Shown piece by piece: positions 52,562 to 64,000 of a stretch of 64,000 bases of DNA (position 1 is the stretch's first letter; the number at the start of each line of letters is the position of its first letter). The DNA is from Glandiceps talaboti (taxonomy: Eukaryota > Hemichordata > Enteropneusta > Spengelidae), in contig NC_135570.1 of the NCBI RefSeq assembly GCF_964340395.1, forward strand, positions 2,045,001 to 2,109,000, in the 5' to 3' direction. The position numbers were made by a program, and so were the translations under genes. The notes beneath the pieces are model-generated. The model had not been told where the DNA came from and made no database searches. It saw only the letters and a list, made by a program, of their open reading frames with translations.

Positions 52562-54990
52562 CACGTGTTTGTGTATGTTTGCTTGTTAGACCGAGTATAA
52601 TTCTATACTGGAAAGTCAGTAAACGCGAAAAGGTCAGTATTTCAAAGTGTCATGTAATGCACTTTTGCCCGTAACCACTCGGAAAATGATGTGTCATGAA
52701 CTTTCAAGGAAATAAAAACGATTGAAAATAAAATCCTATTTCAGACCGCCTTGAGAAGAATGTGAAGGAAATGATTAGTTTGTATCCTATTGCTCTCCTT
52801 CAATAATACCATTTTCACGGACCTGCCCCTTCAGGCGACCGTAATCAGTTCTAAATTTTAATGGAAGTGGCTTCGTAAAAATAAGTACTTCGGGTAATGA
52901 AATACGTATTTCAACGTTCAAAACTAAAGGTAGTATTATGATATTCATATTTATAAATTTGACTCTCGGCATCATGATTGAGGTGGGAGACCTATCGTAT
53001 TTTGCCTTATTATTTTCAAGAATGAAACGCTAAAAATTCATAATTTGTATAATTTTCATTGGAAATCTATAAAGACTCCCTTGTCCCCTTGCAAACACGC
53101 ATAAGTTGGTGTAGACTGCAATCTTTAAAACCTCTTGTCTAAATTTTTCGACGCACGAGGCGGTCGTAAAAACTGTTATAGAAACCGTGTCAACAATAAC
53201 TAATGATGCTCTGTTAACAAGGTGAATGCTATTTAGAACTTTTGGAGACCATTTTAGTTGAGACTTATTTTCATGTCTACAATATAACCTCTTTTGGCAA
53301 TTTTATGTTGGTACGACCGGTAGAATTCCCCCAACTGAACTGTACCACTGCCACTGCATTGACAAGGTTCGCCTGCTTCGTGACTAAACATTCACTACAG
53401 AGTGCAACATTCATATTGGAAAAGAGTTATTGCATACATATCTCAGATGCCAAGTCTTTTGAAATGAAATCTTTTCTGGAAGACTGGATGGTACATCGAG
53501 GTACAGTAGAATGTGTGTAAACATATGGACTAGAATGGCCTCGCAGCTTTTAGTTTTTATAAAAGCCTAATCATGTTGTGAAACATATATCTGAAGGGTA
53601 TTGATACACTAAACAATACCTATGCGTGACATGCTTACAATTCTTTACTGTAACAGAAGATTTACATAAAATCAACTTTTCTCTCATTTCTGCAGGACAA
53701 ATGTGTCTCTTATTACTAAGTTTTGTCGACGATAAGTATTGATGTGATCTAGACTAATAGTTGAAGGTGAAATCGGAGATGAGATACGATGCACGTATCC
53801 GTAAAAAAACAATAGTTTCGCAAGCAATCTACCAGGTAGCCTCAATGTCTTTCACCTTTCTCAAGAGACAGTATAAATGTTAGTGGTTATACAGATGTAT
53901 GCACATAAAACCTGTAAATACAGACATAAGCATTAGCATGTTCTTTTCCTTTTAAGTTAACATTCAATGATATCACAGATACTGCTGTATAACTTTTCAA
54001 TGATCAGACGCAGAATATCCATTAATAATCAGCCCTCTATATACATGTAGTATTTGCAATTTCATAAACAAATCTAAGTAGCTTATCCCATTAGTTGGAC
54101 ATCGCTCCGTAGTTTAAAAAGGGGTATTCTAAGTGCAACTCAAACTTTATCAAAATGTTGTAAACAGATGGATTACGAAGGATTGTTATTTCATTGTCCT
54201 TGGCATTTGTATCTGACTCTACCTGTATACATATAATGGTCGTAAGTCTGTTGTTTGCTGATTTGGAAGGATCGACGGATCTAATTACGACCAATGGGCG
54301 TAATTTCAGGTATACAAACCAATCCACTCAAAAACACATCGTGATAGCGGATTTTACTGCATCAAAAAGTGCGTGTTTTTGAGATCTTGTCTTAGCGACC
54401 CTTGTAGTATGTCAGACTGACTGTGGTACTCTTAATAATTATTTAAAGGGGAAAACATGCATTGCCGTCAGCACGAAACTGTGTGTATGACTAACACATA
54501 GCAAGTAATTACTTCACTCAAGATCGAGGGTTCAAACACCTTACTAGATCAAAGATGTATGCGACACTTCTTGGGTTGTGTAGCTGTCGTAAGCTTAGAT
54601 ACCTTAGCTTTTATAAGCATACCATATACTGGGATTATACAACATATAAGCAATTTAGCAGCGAAGTGGGAATGGATAATGGGACCCGTATGGAAGATAC
54701 ATTTTAATTGGTGTGTTGGATTGGTTGCTAGGGTCATGGCCGGGCAACCATATTTTTATCAAATGTTTATCATCAAAAAGAAGTCTTGTTATAATTGGCG
54801 TTATGCTAACATTTTCTTTGTTCTGTTTACATTTCTACTTCAAAAGTTTACTTCGATAGAAATAATTATCTCCATCTCGTGAGAAAAAATACACAGCTTT
54901 TTTTTCAGAAAAATTATATTTAAAAGTGTTTCAAACCATAACCTCAACTTGATTCATAAAATGTATCTTCTTTTTGACATAATGACCGAT
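52562..54990. other. No supported gene
   Basis: Open frames at 53,242-53,520 (+), 54,091-54,327 (-) and 54,559-54,882 (+) have no recognisable domain or convincing splice context. Confidence 0.5.
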
Positions 54991-55118
54991 TATACAGGCC
55001 AGTGTTAAAACTACTAACATGGTATACAGGCCGGAGTTAAAGCTGATAACATGTTATACAGGCCAGTGTTAAAAGTGATAACATGGTATGTAGGCCGGAG
55101 TTAAAACTATTAGCATGT
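54991..55118. repeat. 32-bp tandem repeat, 4 copies
   Basis: Units start at 54991, 55023, 55055 and 55087 with TATACAGGCC(AGTG/GGAG)TTAAA and end TAACATGG/T. The AGTG and GGAG variants alternate, which suggests a 64-bp dimer was duplicated. Confidence 0.95.
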
Positions 55119-57449
55119 TAGCTGTTACTCTACATTGGGCATGGAACGAAAATAAAAGATCAAGCATACCAACCTTTGGTATCTATCAAAGAAATATCTC
55201 TTCAAACAAACAATTACTATTTTTGTTGTGTTTACATAGATATATATTGTTTGTATGAAAGATAAAGTTCTTGTATGAACGTAGAACACGTCAACTATTT
55301 CAACCTTGACTTGACTTTATTACACAAACCACAATCAGTTAGTTAGTGACATACATTTGATGACCGTCAGACAGGTGGATGGGATGTGGTCCATTTTCAA
55401 CACATTTCTGAGTCACAACATTCACTGAATTGTAACAGTTCACTTGAAAGCATTGCCCTTACCCCATTCCATACTAACAATCAGATGTATAGTATGATCA
55501 GTATATTAATTATGAAAACCAACATATCTATGTTTTATCTGAAAGAAGAAACCATTTGCATTATATTATTTATATTCAATTCAAGAAAACGTTCAGACTT
55601 TTAAAACTACACATTAAACTTTAAATATATTGACAATATTGAAGTGATGGAAGACTAGTTTTTACTATCATTCATTTTATTTGACAAAACTTCGCTTTGC
55701 TTTCCAGGCTGGTGCAATACTTTCATTGCATTTGAAGGCAATTGTGTCAGCCTAATAACGGTAACGATTATTCACTTCTATTTAACAATGTTATTGGAGT
55801 ATAAAATAAAATAAAATAAAGTTGGATTTTACGTATGGAATGAATGGCTTGTTAGACATGAATACCACTGCATGTATCTTTATGCAAGCAGATGTTTATT
55901 TGTTCAAACTAATTCATCTAGTAGCTAGGTTTATGGTTCAAAGCAGTGTACAAATAAAAACTTTGGGAAATTTGACGCCGACATTTGAACTTCAATACAT
56001 GAGACGTATTTTCATTTGGTGTTCGCAGTCTAAGTTTACAAAATTGGGGTTACAAAGTTGTTCGTCTTGTTATCAATCATCGTCGAAGTGAGACGGCAAC
56101 GGCAATGAAGGTCAAGGTCAAAACCAGATTAAAGCGATTTATGGGAAAACAAGGTAATGTTTTACACCACATTGATTGTATTGATGCAATAATGTTTGTG
56201 GCATTTGAAGCAGTCTCTTTAGTGGAACACATTTTGACGACTGTTCTCATTTATTGTTTTAAAGTAGTGAGCTTGTGACATAGAAGAATGAATCAATTTG
56301 AAACCTGAATAGGTTAATCGGACCAGTCTGCTTTTTACACAAGCGTTAATTGTATGAAAGTCGTTTGCCCCAGATATTAGTTCCTCAGGCAGGGAATGGG
56401 AATTGAAATGTGGGCTGCATGATCCCAGTTCTTTTTGGATTAATGAATAACTCAAGGGCTAGGGATATAAAGGGTAAAAATGTTGGTTGAATGACATTAC
56501 GAGGAATGGCCCATTTTTCATGACCAACATATGTTTACACTGCTACATAGGAAGTGGGAAAATGATAATTTCAGAGCGGTGAATGTTACGGAAGTTGGCA
56601 TAATTGAGAAAGAACTGCCTTATTAGCAAACTTTTATTGTGTATACGTAAAAGGTGGTTTGTATGTGGGCTCCACTTCAAATGAACCGTTGTCACGTTCT
56701 CTATAGCTTTCATAAGACATAAGTGCGCATGGTCAGTACATTAGTATAGAAGTGACTGTAAACTACTCCACATCGAGATTTATACCAGCACAGACTGACT
56801 TGTTGTGACAGACAAATTTAATATTCGCTGTCTATATACAAAGATCAAAAAAAGATGGCACTCTCCTGCTGCAATCACGTGAGTCCTTCAATTTCCTCAA
56901 TCATTTGAAGCACTTGTAATTTTCAATGCTCGTCGAACACAGCAATCAGTTCACTCAATTAACTAGTTAGCTACTACAGCATTATGTTTTAGAAAAGATG
57001 TATAGGTAACCAGGTGTTATAAAAACATCATCTGAATGTACGTCATTCATGGATGAACATTCTACAATGGCATAGTGATTGTTTTCACTCTTGTAACTGA
57101 TATGGTACAAACAAAGTTGTTTGGAAGCGTATATATCATATATCAGGGTCATATATCGTGATCTAACTTTCATGCTCCAATACATCTAATACTTGTGAAA
57201 CCATACGGTTCTACGATGTGAAGCAGTATACATATTGCTGTCACTATGAAGAAATAGTTTAAAGAACTTTACTTAAGGTTACTTAAAACAGGTCATCAAC
57301 AAACATCAACTTATCCAGACACAAAGACATATGATAATATACATATTTGGCGTCCGTCATAATTAACATTATATATACAATCTACCTGACTAGACACGTG
57401 CACCTTAAGTACTTCACAAAATATTAAATGAAATGTCACAGAACGTGAA
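55119..57449. other. No supported gene
   Basis: AT-rich. A short AAAAT run is at 55,800-55,820. Unrecognised open frames only. Confidence 0.5.
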
Positions 57450-57583
57450 CCAATGAAACGATGCGTAGTACGTCCTCCAATAGCTATATATTACGTAGTC
57501 GTATCAAAACGGAATGATCGACTGACAGTTATCTGAGCTGAAAGCATCGTACATCTTCTATGACAGCGTGATATTTGGTAAGT
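57450..57583 (+). promoter_or_regulatory. Possible promoter and noncoding first exon
   Basis: CCAAT at 57,450 and 57,477 precede TATATATTA at 57,485-57,493. About 30 bp downstream is a likely start near ACTGACAGTT. Then comes a strong splice donor TTTG|GTAAGTATG (GT at 57,578-57,579). The order and spacing suit a TATA promoter with a short 5' leader exon of a + strand gene. I cannot find a clear following exon; 60,671-60,844 is the best weak candidate. Confidence 0.3.
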
Positions 57584-59183
57584 ATGTTTTCCATACACGG
57601 CTAGCATCCGATGTTTCCACGGAGAATCTAGTTATCCACTGCATGACGACAACTACTATCAATGTAGCTGCCAGTTAACTACCAACATGTTTTGTAGGAA
57701 GGATCTAATTTCAACAGCGTTCTTTTATAAATACGATAACATTCAGAATATTGTACGGTACGCAGATACAATTCTTCTGTATGATGGTAATCTCACCACT
57801 CGCTGTCATTTCTCAGTGTACAGTTAGTCTTTTTTTCCGGTCACTGACATTTACATCTCTCGGATTTTTTTTCAATCAATCGCTTCGCTTTCTTTATATC
57901 ACATGGATGAAAGCATAAGCAAACATTGAATAGAACTATAAAATTTAGGCTATGTAATAAGAACACATTTTCAATAGTTCATACGCCACTTCGTTTGAAG
58001 TATGTGGCTTCTCCGAATCAGAAAGTGTAATTGCTTTTTTGAACTCTGAATTAAATGAAGTGTTAAAGTTTCGCGTATGACTTCATCAAACTGTTCATAG
58101 AACAGACGAGTGTTCAATCAGCTGATGTATTAGTCCATCGAGATTTTTTTTATGGTAGAATCATTGTTGATTACAAGTAGCGTTGTACATGCTGTGCATA
58201 ACTAAATGTCACATACGAAACGATGTGGATACACACAAGTCGTCATCAAATCCATATCAAAATAAACTGTAGTTTGCTGTTTATCTCAGGCATCTATCTT
58301 TATAGTTAAATGATATTTACAATTGTTTGTATATCGTATTACGTTGTATATCGAGAATGCAGCTGTTAGGAGACACAACAAGTTGTTTGTTTCCAAGATT
58401 TAAAATCATTATTACTCTAGAGGATGAAGTGACTTTCAGAAAAAACCCTCTGTCAAATATTTATTTGATTTAAATAAATCAATAAATCATCAGTTAGCAG
58501 TTTTGATCGACTCAAGTTATTGAACATTCTTGGACATCTAAATCGTGATGTACACTCGTGTTTCATTTGCCTGTACTGTATATGTAGTTTACGGACTGGT
58601 TGTAAATTGATTTTAGCGCAAAACGGTGATGCTACGAAATTCAGAGTATTAGTATTGTTGACTATTGTTACAATTCAGGATGGAAAGCGATTGTTTATAG
58701 ATGTCTTGAATCCAGAAGGATAAAACGTTTCTTAGATGTTTTAACTTTAATAAGAAGAATATATATAAATGGGATTTAGATGTCTTAAGCTCAGGAGGGT
58801 AATTCTTGTAACTGTCTTATAGGAATTATCATGAAAGACTGCGTTAAAAGGAAAAGCTGCACAGAGACGTGTGTACAATTTAAAAATAAGCAGAGTCGTA
58901 GCGATGTCATAGGGTGTATACAACCAGATACAAAGTGTACAATTACATGTTTACGTGTGCCAGCTAGTGTGTGCAGTTTCAAGCGTTAAGTAATCACAGC
59001 AGTCGTTGTTGTACAAAGCGAAACAAATATCACATAACGCTTGGTCGAACTAATTCGAATGTAAGTATTGACTTGATGAAGAGTTAGTTTTTTGATGCAG
59101 TGTTTCGATTGTCTTAACCATTTCTCTTATTTTGATGATGTACGGTTATAAGTATTGTAACGTAAGATATCAGACGATAGTCG
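57584..59183. other. No supported gene
   Basis: AT-rich. The open frame at 58,520-58,723 (+) is unrecognised. Confidence 0.5.
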
Positions 59184-59434
59184 AATAGGGAACTTGCAAT
59201 CTAGACTGAGCATTCTCAGAAGCAAAGGACTATGGGATTATCTGTGGTTATCGTAATACGTAATCTGGAGCTACCGATAAAATAAACCTCCCGCAATGGT
59301 CAGGTGGCTGTGAATTGATTATTTGTGGTTACAAACAATGTTACATTATTGTTTACAATGCTAATTGATTAGTAATTATTATTACATTTCCCATGATGCA
59401 ACATTCAACATGGCGGGTTTGCAAGTTCCCTATT
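59184..59434. mobile_element. 251-bp MITE with 16-bp perfect terminal inverted repeats
   Basis: AATAGGGAACTTGCAA at 59,184-59,199 is the exact reverse complement of TTGCAAGTTCCCTATT at 59,419-59,434. The interior has no coding potential and includes a smaller AACAAT/ATTGTT fold. If the true ends are GGGAACTTGCAA, the flanking TA on both sides would be a TA target-site duplication of Tc1/mariner type; if they extend to AATAGG, the duplication is unclear. Only one copy is seen here. Confidence 0.82.
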
Positions 59435-60670
59435 GGCGTACAAGATGATATAATAGTAACACAGTAGGTGTTATGTTTACAAACAGTACACTCGTTGATT
59501 ATTCACAGGACAAGATTGTATATGAATTGCTATAGATAACAACGTCATTAGGTGTGAAATCACCAAGTTACTATCTAGTCGTCTGATGGTGAATCTATAT
59601 AAATTAGTGTCAGTTTGGGTACCATATTATTATCTCTAGTCCATCTGAATAGGCAATTTACTTGAATGTCATGTTCCATTCCATTCTAACCATTTGCAAA
59701 TGAGCCACAATAGCATTGGAATGAAAACACTTTGATGGCATGTACTTCGCTAGCTGCATTTCACAATTCTGAACTTACTAGAAGTGCAGTTAAATTTGCC
59801 AGGGGTAGTAGAGTTCAAATTACCAGCACTGATCTATTATAAGTAAGTGATTTGTATATGTCGTCTCTGACGTTTTAAGCTTGTAAAAAGAAGAAAACGT
59901 ACGACAAATTTAAATCCCCAGACTTGTTGACTCAAACACGTTTCGCACAGCATTAATATAACTCGCATCAGTTACCGACGGTAGCTATCTTCAAATTAAT
60001 GTAACAAGAGTATACACAGGCACACGTGTACACTACCACTTTGAAATTACAGTGTGTACATATATGTTTGGCTAAGTTGTCATTCTAGTTGCATTTTCAA
60101 AACAAGAATAGAATACATGCGAGCATTCCTTTGACCAACTTCACATGTTCTGGTCAACATCTCTAACGTCTGTGGTGTCTTACAGCAGCTGATTAAAGTT
60201 AATTAAGTCAAATAAACACTAAATCATGGCCAAGATGACAGCTGCCACCAATTATTGTCTCTCATTTAAGTAGGCATTTACTCATTAAACTAAGGATTGT
60301 AAGAACAACTATTCCTGACATTTGATCTTTTAGGTAGGATCGATCAAGATTTTCTCATTCTTTTACACACTTTTCTGACAGTAAGTCAATTATATCACAT
60401 ACAAACACCCTACAAACACAGTTGAATTGACTAATATGTAAACATTTAGCTCTTCCTGTGATGTTTTAATATCCGCATGTGTGTTTTTTAAAATACCAGC
60501 AGATTTATTTGTGATTGTATAGTCGCATATGATGTGTCTTTGAAGTTGAAAATGTCACAATCCCTAAAACTATAATAATATGCGGTATGATTTCTTTGAA
60601 AGTTACCGCTGTCATTCTTTTCATTATTTCGAGACGCTTAAACGTGCCAAGAAGCTACATAGACTAACAG
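59435..60670. other. No recognisable feature
   Basis: AT-rich, no repeats of note. Confidence 0.5.
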
Positions 60671-60844
60671 CAAACCATTAGGGCTTCATATGATTTGAAA
60701 TTGTTTGGTTGTGAAGTAGTTGACTGGATCTATAATGAGTCATCTTGCAGTCTAATTGAGTTTGACCGTGGAATCAAGAGAGCATATCAAAGAGTCTTCG
60801 TTGATGGACTGAGTCCACACAGTCGAGATATCTGGTCAATTTAA
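60671..60844 (+). CDS. Candidate exon, faintly DEP-domain-like
   Basis: After an acceptor-like GACTAACAG (AG at 60,669-60,670), 57 codons are open to TAA at 60,842-60,844. The product contains LKLFGCEVVDWIYN, IEFDRGIKRAYQRVFVDGL and ends SRDIWSI. The spacing F-x-G-x-E-V-V-D-W ... A ... DGL recalls the first helices of a DEP domain (F-x-G-x-E-V-V-D-W-L ... G-L-I-x-H), a module of signalling proteins. This is a resemblance from memory, not a hit. The domain would be cut short by the stop, so it could be a terminal exon, a pseudogene piece or chance. It lies 3 kb downstream of the promoter-like segment on the same strand. Confidence 0.22.
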   Translation, partial: QTIRASYDLKLFGCEVVDWIYNESSCSLIEFDRGIKRAYQRVFVDGLSPHSRDIWSI

Positions 60845-61416
60845 CCCTTACATTTAGTATTTTGTCGTATACTTATTTCTTACAATGTAAAGGTTGCAAT
60901 TCATCTTGTGTATATGGCCTTACTGATCAATGTACTAGCTGAATGAATATAAAACATACAGTGACATGTTATAACATCAACACCATATACCACACTGACG
61001 CGACACATGACTTATCCTGGAATCAGCTTGCAGAATGGCAATCATCTGTCGACGCCGAGTTGCATAATATTTGCCTTGCACATATAACTCTTAGGGGTTG
61101 ACTATTATAGATTGGTGGTTTTTTTGTAACGAGTGTTTACCTTTTTAATTGTACTCTGGAAAATATGACTGCGACTCAACTGAAATTAATGTATGGGCAA
61201 ACAAAACACAGCATGATTTTGTCACCGTGCTAAGTTTCCATTTTCGTTATTTCGGATTCGTAAGCCTGTAATTACATTATAAACATCAATTCTGTCTACA
61301 AATAGGATGCTGTACAGATTTTTAGAATCCTTGTTACAATTGGTGTCCCTCTATCGCACACAATGATGACATCACGTTTCCGAAACTATATACTCTTGTA
61401 AAGATAAATGCAGAAA
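60845..61416. other. No recognisable feature
   Basis: AT-rich. Confidence 0.5.
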
Positions 61417-61540
61417 ACCTGTTTATCAACACCGAACTGTTTTATAACACTATCAACAGCTTAGTATACTTTCTTGATACCTGTTTATCAACACCGAACT
61501 GTTTTATAACACTATCAACAGCTTAGTATACTTTCTTGAT
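61417..61540. repeat. Perfect 62-bp tandem duplication
   Basis: 61,417-61,478 and 61,479-61,540 are identical (unit starts ACCTGTTTATCAACACCGAA). The zero divergence marks a very recent duplication or an assembly artefact. Confidence 0.97.
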
Positions 61541-62740
61541 ACGTTGACGTATATCAGGAAGTCCTTTTAACACTGCAGCCTCAAAGGAGTTGGTCTTACT
61601 ATGGGTATGTAGTACATTACCTTTTCCAGATTCAACATAAAACTTCATTGTGTACTATTCCGATTAAGTTCTTTCCTTATCAATGATCATGCATTCGAGT
61701 GTGAACAACACACTAATATGTGTGAGAGGAGATGTACTACAATTATCCTGGTCATGGTTTTTATTTCACAACACTCTGACGTAGATCATATCTTTTTTCG
61801 ATATAGTATTCAATATGTATGGTTTATTGTTTGAAGAAAATGTTCTAGACAACCGAATGTTGTGTCATAATCTAGATAGAAACAAAACTGAAAGCTGTAA
61901 ATGGAACGGGTTTTTTAAAAACTGCGTTGTTAAATATAATGCCTTCTTCATATATCATACACCCTTCATACTATTTAAATCACCCGTGGGTAAATGTATC
62001 TGTGCAGTTGTACACACAGTATGGCAAAATAAATCCTTGTTGCTGCACTATCTATTAATACAATCGACCCCAAATTAACATTTATAATGTCTAATTATCG
62101 TATCGACATTTTAACAATTTTCAGTGAATGTATTTTGGCTTGTCTGATCGGAAGAATGGTAATTCAGGTACAGCTAGTTCGGCTTTAACTGTTTTACAGA
62201 TGGTGATTGCAATAAACCAAACTTATTAAAATCCCTTTATTCAAATGATTACACAGGACTCAGTGAAATATCCAATGCTTTGATGTCATGATACATGTAA
62301 CGGATATTGTTTTGAATGTGGAATCCGATTTGACATTGTATTATGAGACATATCGCAACTGCATCAGTTTTCTTAGTTCCGTACGTGTATATGCAGTAAC
62401 ATGGCAACTGTGACACCTGTGGACTTCATGTGACTGAAGTATCCCCAACCTTCCTACCTTCACTCTAGGGTATCTATGGTATCATGTGGGGTAGGTACAG
62501 CTGGGTCGAATAGCCCACCTCATTAAGTTCACTACATTCATCATAAAATGTCATTTTACTGTAACCCTTACCAAGTCGTCGTGATAATTCACTTTTTAGA
62601 TCTAACACGCAGCTGATACAAAACTCTTTTTCGCAGTGCAACTTATATATGATGCCCTCAAACTAGAGACTAATAACTCGTGAGTTTTATTATTCAATAT
62701 TACCATACCCTAACATAAATATACAGGTACAGAACACGGC
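61541..62740. other. No supported gene; contains R4 copy 2
   Basis: The open frame at 61,815-62,078 (+) is unrecognised and overlaps the start of repeat R4. Confidence 0.5.
62047..62182 (+). repeat. Dispersed repeat R4, copy 2
   Basis: Second copy of the family at 17,767-17,897, same orientation, diverged. Confidence 0.65.
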
Positions 62741-63090
62741 AAGTAAGGCCTAAAAATGTGTGGTTCTGATTACGCTCAGTGTTAGAATAGGTGGGGTAGG
62801 TAGACTTCTCATTTTATTTTATTATGTGAATGTCTAGTTCAGGTTTTCCACTGTTTTCCAAATGGTCTCTGTGTTGTTTATTTCTTCCTATCAGATGTAC
62901 AGCCATTACAGATTCGAAGAACAGTTTTATATTGTCTTTTTAAGTTTATGTCAGTTTCCCACATCCACTATTTCTGGCCAGACTTCACAATTTTCACGAG
63001 TTTATTATTTTCGAATATGTAAAAAAAGGTTTAGCGTCGGCAGTGAAAAACTAGATGGGGTCGTATAATCGGAACCAAACAATTTTTTTT
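62741..63090 (+). repeat. Dispersed repeat R3, copy 2
   Basis: Second well-preserved copy of the family at 9060-9421, same orientation. It also ends in CGGAACCAAACAATTTTTTT. The open frame at 62,862-63,068 inside it is not shared with the other copy, so it is not a conserved protein. Confidence 0.88.
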
Positions 63091-63230
63091 GCATATATAT
63101 AATTATGAAACCAGCAAAAAACCAGCACTTGAAACAAAACATATCATAATTATACACAGCTGTATATGTGATATATAAATCGGTTTTGGATGTTTACACA
63201 GTATTCCACAGATACAGGTACAGAATACAG

Positions 63231-63298
63231 CAAGCAAAGCAAAGCAAAGCAAAACAAAGCAACGCAACGCAACGCAAAGCTAAGCTAAACTAAGCACA
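63231..63298. repeat. (GCAAA)n pentanucleotide repeat
   Basis: AAAGC/AACGC/TAAGC units with frequent substitutions. Confidence 0.93.
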
Positions 63299-64000
63299 GT
63301 AAATACAACAAAACAACATAAACCAAAGCAAATAGAACAAATACAATAGAATTGATAGTCTTCTTCACATTTGAAATTATTAGACTACTCTAGGTATGCA
63401 AATTATAATGGTTATAGACCATGAGAACAGTTGACATTTCCTGATATAGTTACGGATGGGTGGTCCTTATATTGAATACAGCCAGGGTTTAGACGATAGA
63501 AGAACCCTATCATAATTACTTGAACTTCATTTGATAAGTAATCGATATCATCTTTAAATTAATGTTTTGGAACACTAACAGCTTTCTATTAAATCGTCTA
63601 ACATGACTGATTAATCTGTAAAAATCAATACAGTATTAAACAAAGTCATGATTATAAAAGGAAATGCTATAGTGCAGTGCATTGAATTCGATACTCATGA
63701 CAGGCTGTTTTGAAAATAACAAGTCGAGTCGACACGTTTGACATATCGCTGTCTGCAAACGTGTACCAATTACTCCGTTGCATGTGTACAAATCGCAATA
63801 TGTGTCGCATTGGCTCACCATGATGATGGTAATAAGTGTTCTCGTATAGCCATAAGGGTCATCTCACTGTTCGAAACTATGTCAAATGAACTTCTGTAAT
63901 GTAAAGAATGGCTACCACAACCAAGTGTCTCTTCATGTATTGAGTAATGTCGCGGATTCCAATTATGCAGTCAACTATACAAGGCACTTATAGAAGAAAT
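63299..64000. other. No recognisable feature
   Basis: AT-rich to the window end. Confidence 0.5.

Noticed and set aside
54470-54545. tRNA-derived SINE suggested by GGGTTCAAACACC
   Set aside because: T-arm does not pair and no second copy in the window.
54549-54882. 107-codon plus ORF and overlapping minus ORF
   Set aside because: Tryptophan-rich, no recognised domain, within chance length.

Overview
The window is nuclear DNA from an animal, probably a marine invertebrate. It is AT-rich. It carries a multi-exon rhodopsin-class neuropeptide receptor with GT-AG introns, a decayed non-LTR retrotransposon, several families of short dispersed repeats, and a very high load of micro- and minisatellites (CATA, GATA, CAGA, CAC, ATC). 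Nothing is prokaryotic or viral. The species cannot be named from this sequence alone.

Region 1 (1-13,145, + strand) holds the 3' part of one receptor gene. Four exons at 1-85, 9502-9918, 11104-11319 and 12249-12557 join in phase 0 and encode 341 residues, from the end of TM2 to the stop codon. All hallmark motifs are present (ECL1 W-x-F-G, DRY, TM4 Trp, TM5 Pro, CWLP, NPFVY, palmitoylation-type Cys). The 5' exons (N-terminus, TM1, most of TM2) lie upstream. The ligand class is best described as the luqin/RYamide-NPY/NPFF-tachykinin group; exact orthology is open. The first intron is 9.4 kb and full of repeats. The second holds a 50-bp tandem array and a long ATT/ATC tract. The third holds a 32-bp tandem array, a foldback element and a strong C-rich tract. 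Two poly(A) signals lie near 13,106-13,126.

Region 2 (13,430-14,700, - strand) is a 5'-truncated, mutated non-LTR retrotransposon of CR1/jockey type, with its reverse-transcriptase C-terminus and a 3' UTR hairpin.

Region 3 (14,700-64,000) is a gene-poor stretch of about 49 kb. I see no convincing multi-exon gene. It holds tandem repeats, a 627-bp CAC/CCN tract, a 251-bp MITE with perfect 16-bp inverted ends, and second copies of repeat families also found in receptor intron 1. It also has a few weak hints of a second gene: a promoter-like segment at 57,450-57,583 and isolated exon-like open stretches at 37,679-37,860 and 60,671-60,844. In DNA this AT-rich, tens of open runs of 60-70 codons are expected by chance, so these hints are low confidence.

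The main novelty candidates are a three-copy foldback repeat, a 42-bp minisatellite open on both strands, repeat-derived decoy splice acceptors inside the receptor gene, and the inverted-repeat MITE.
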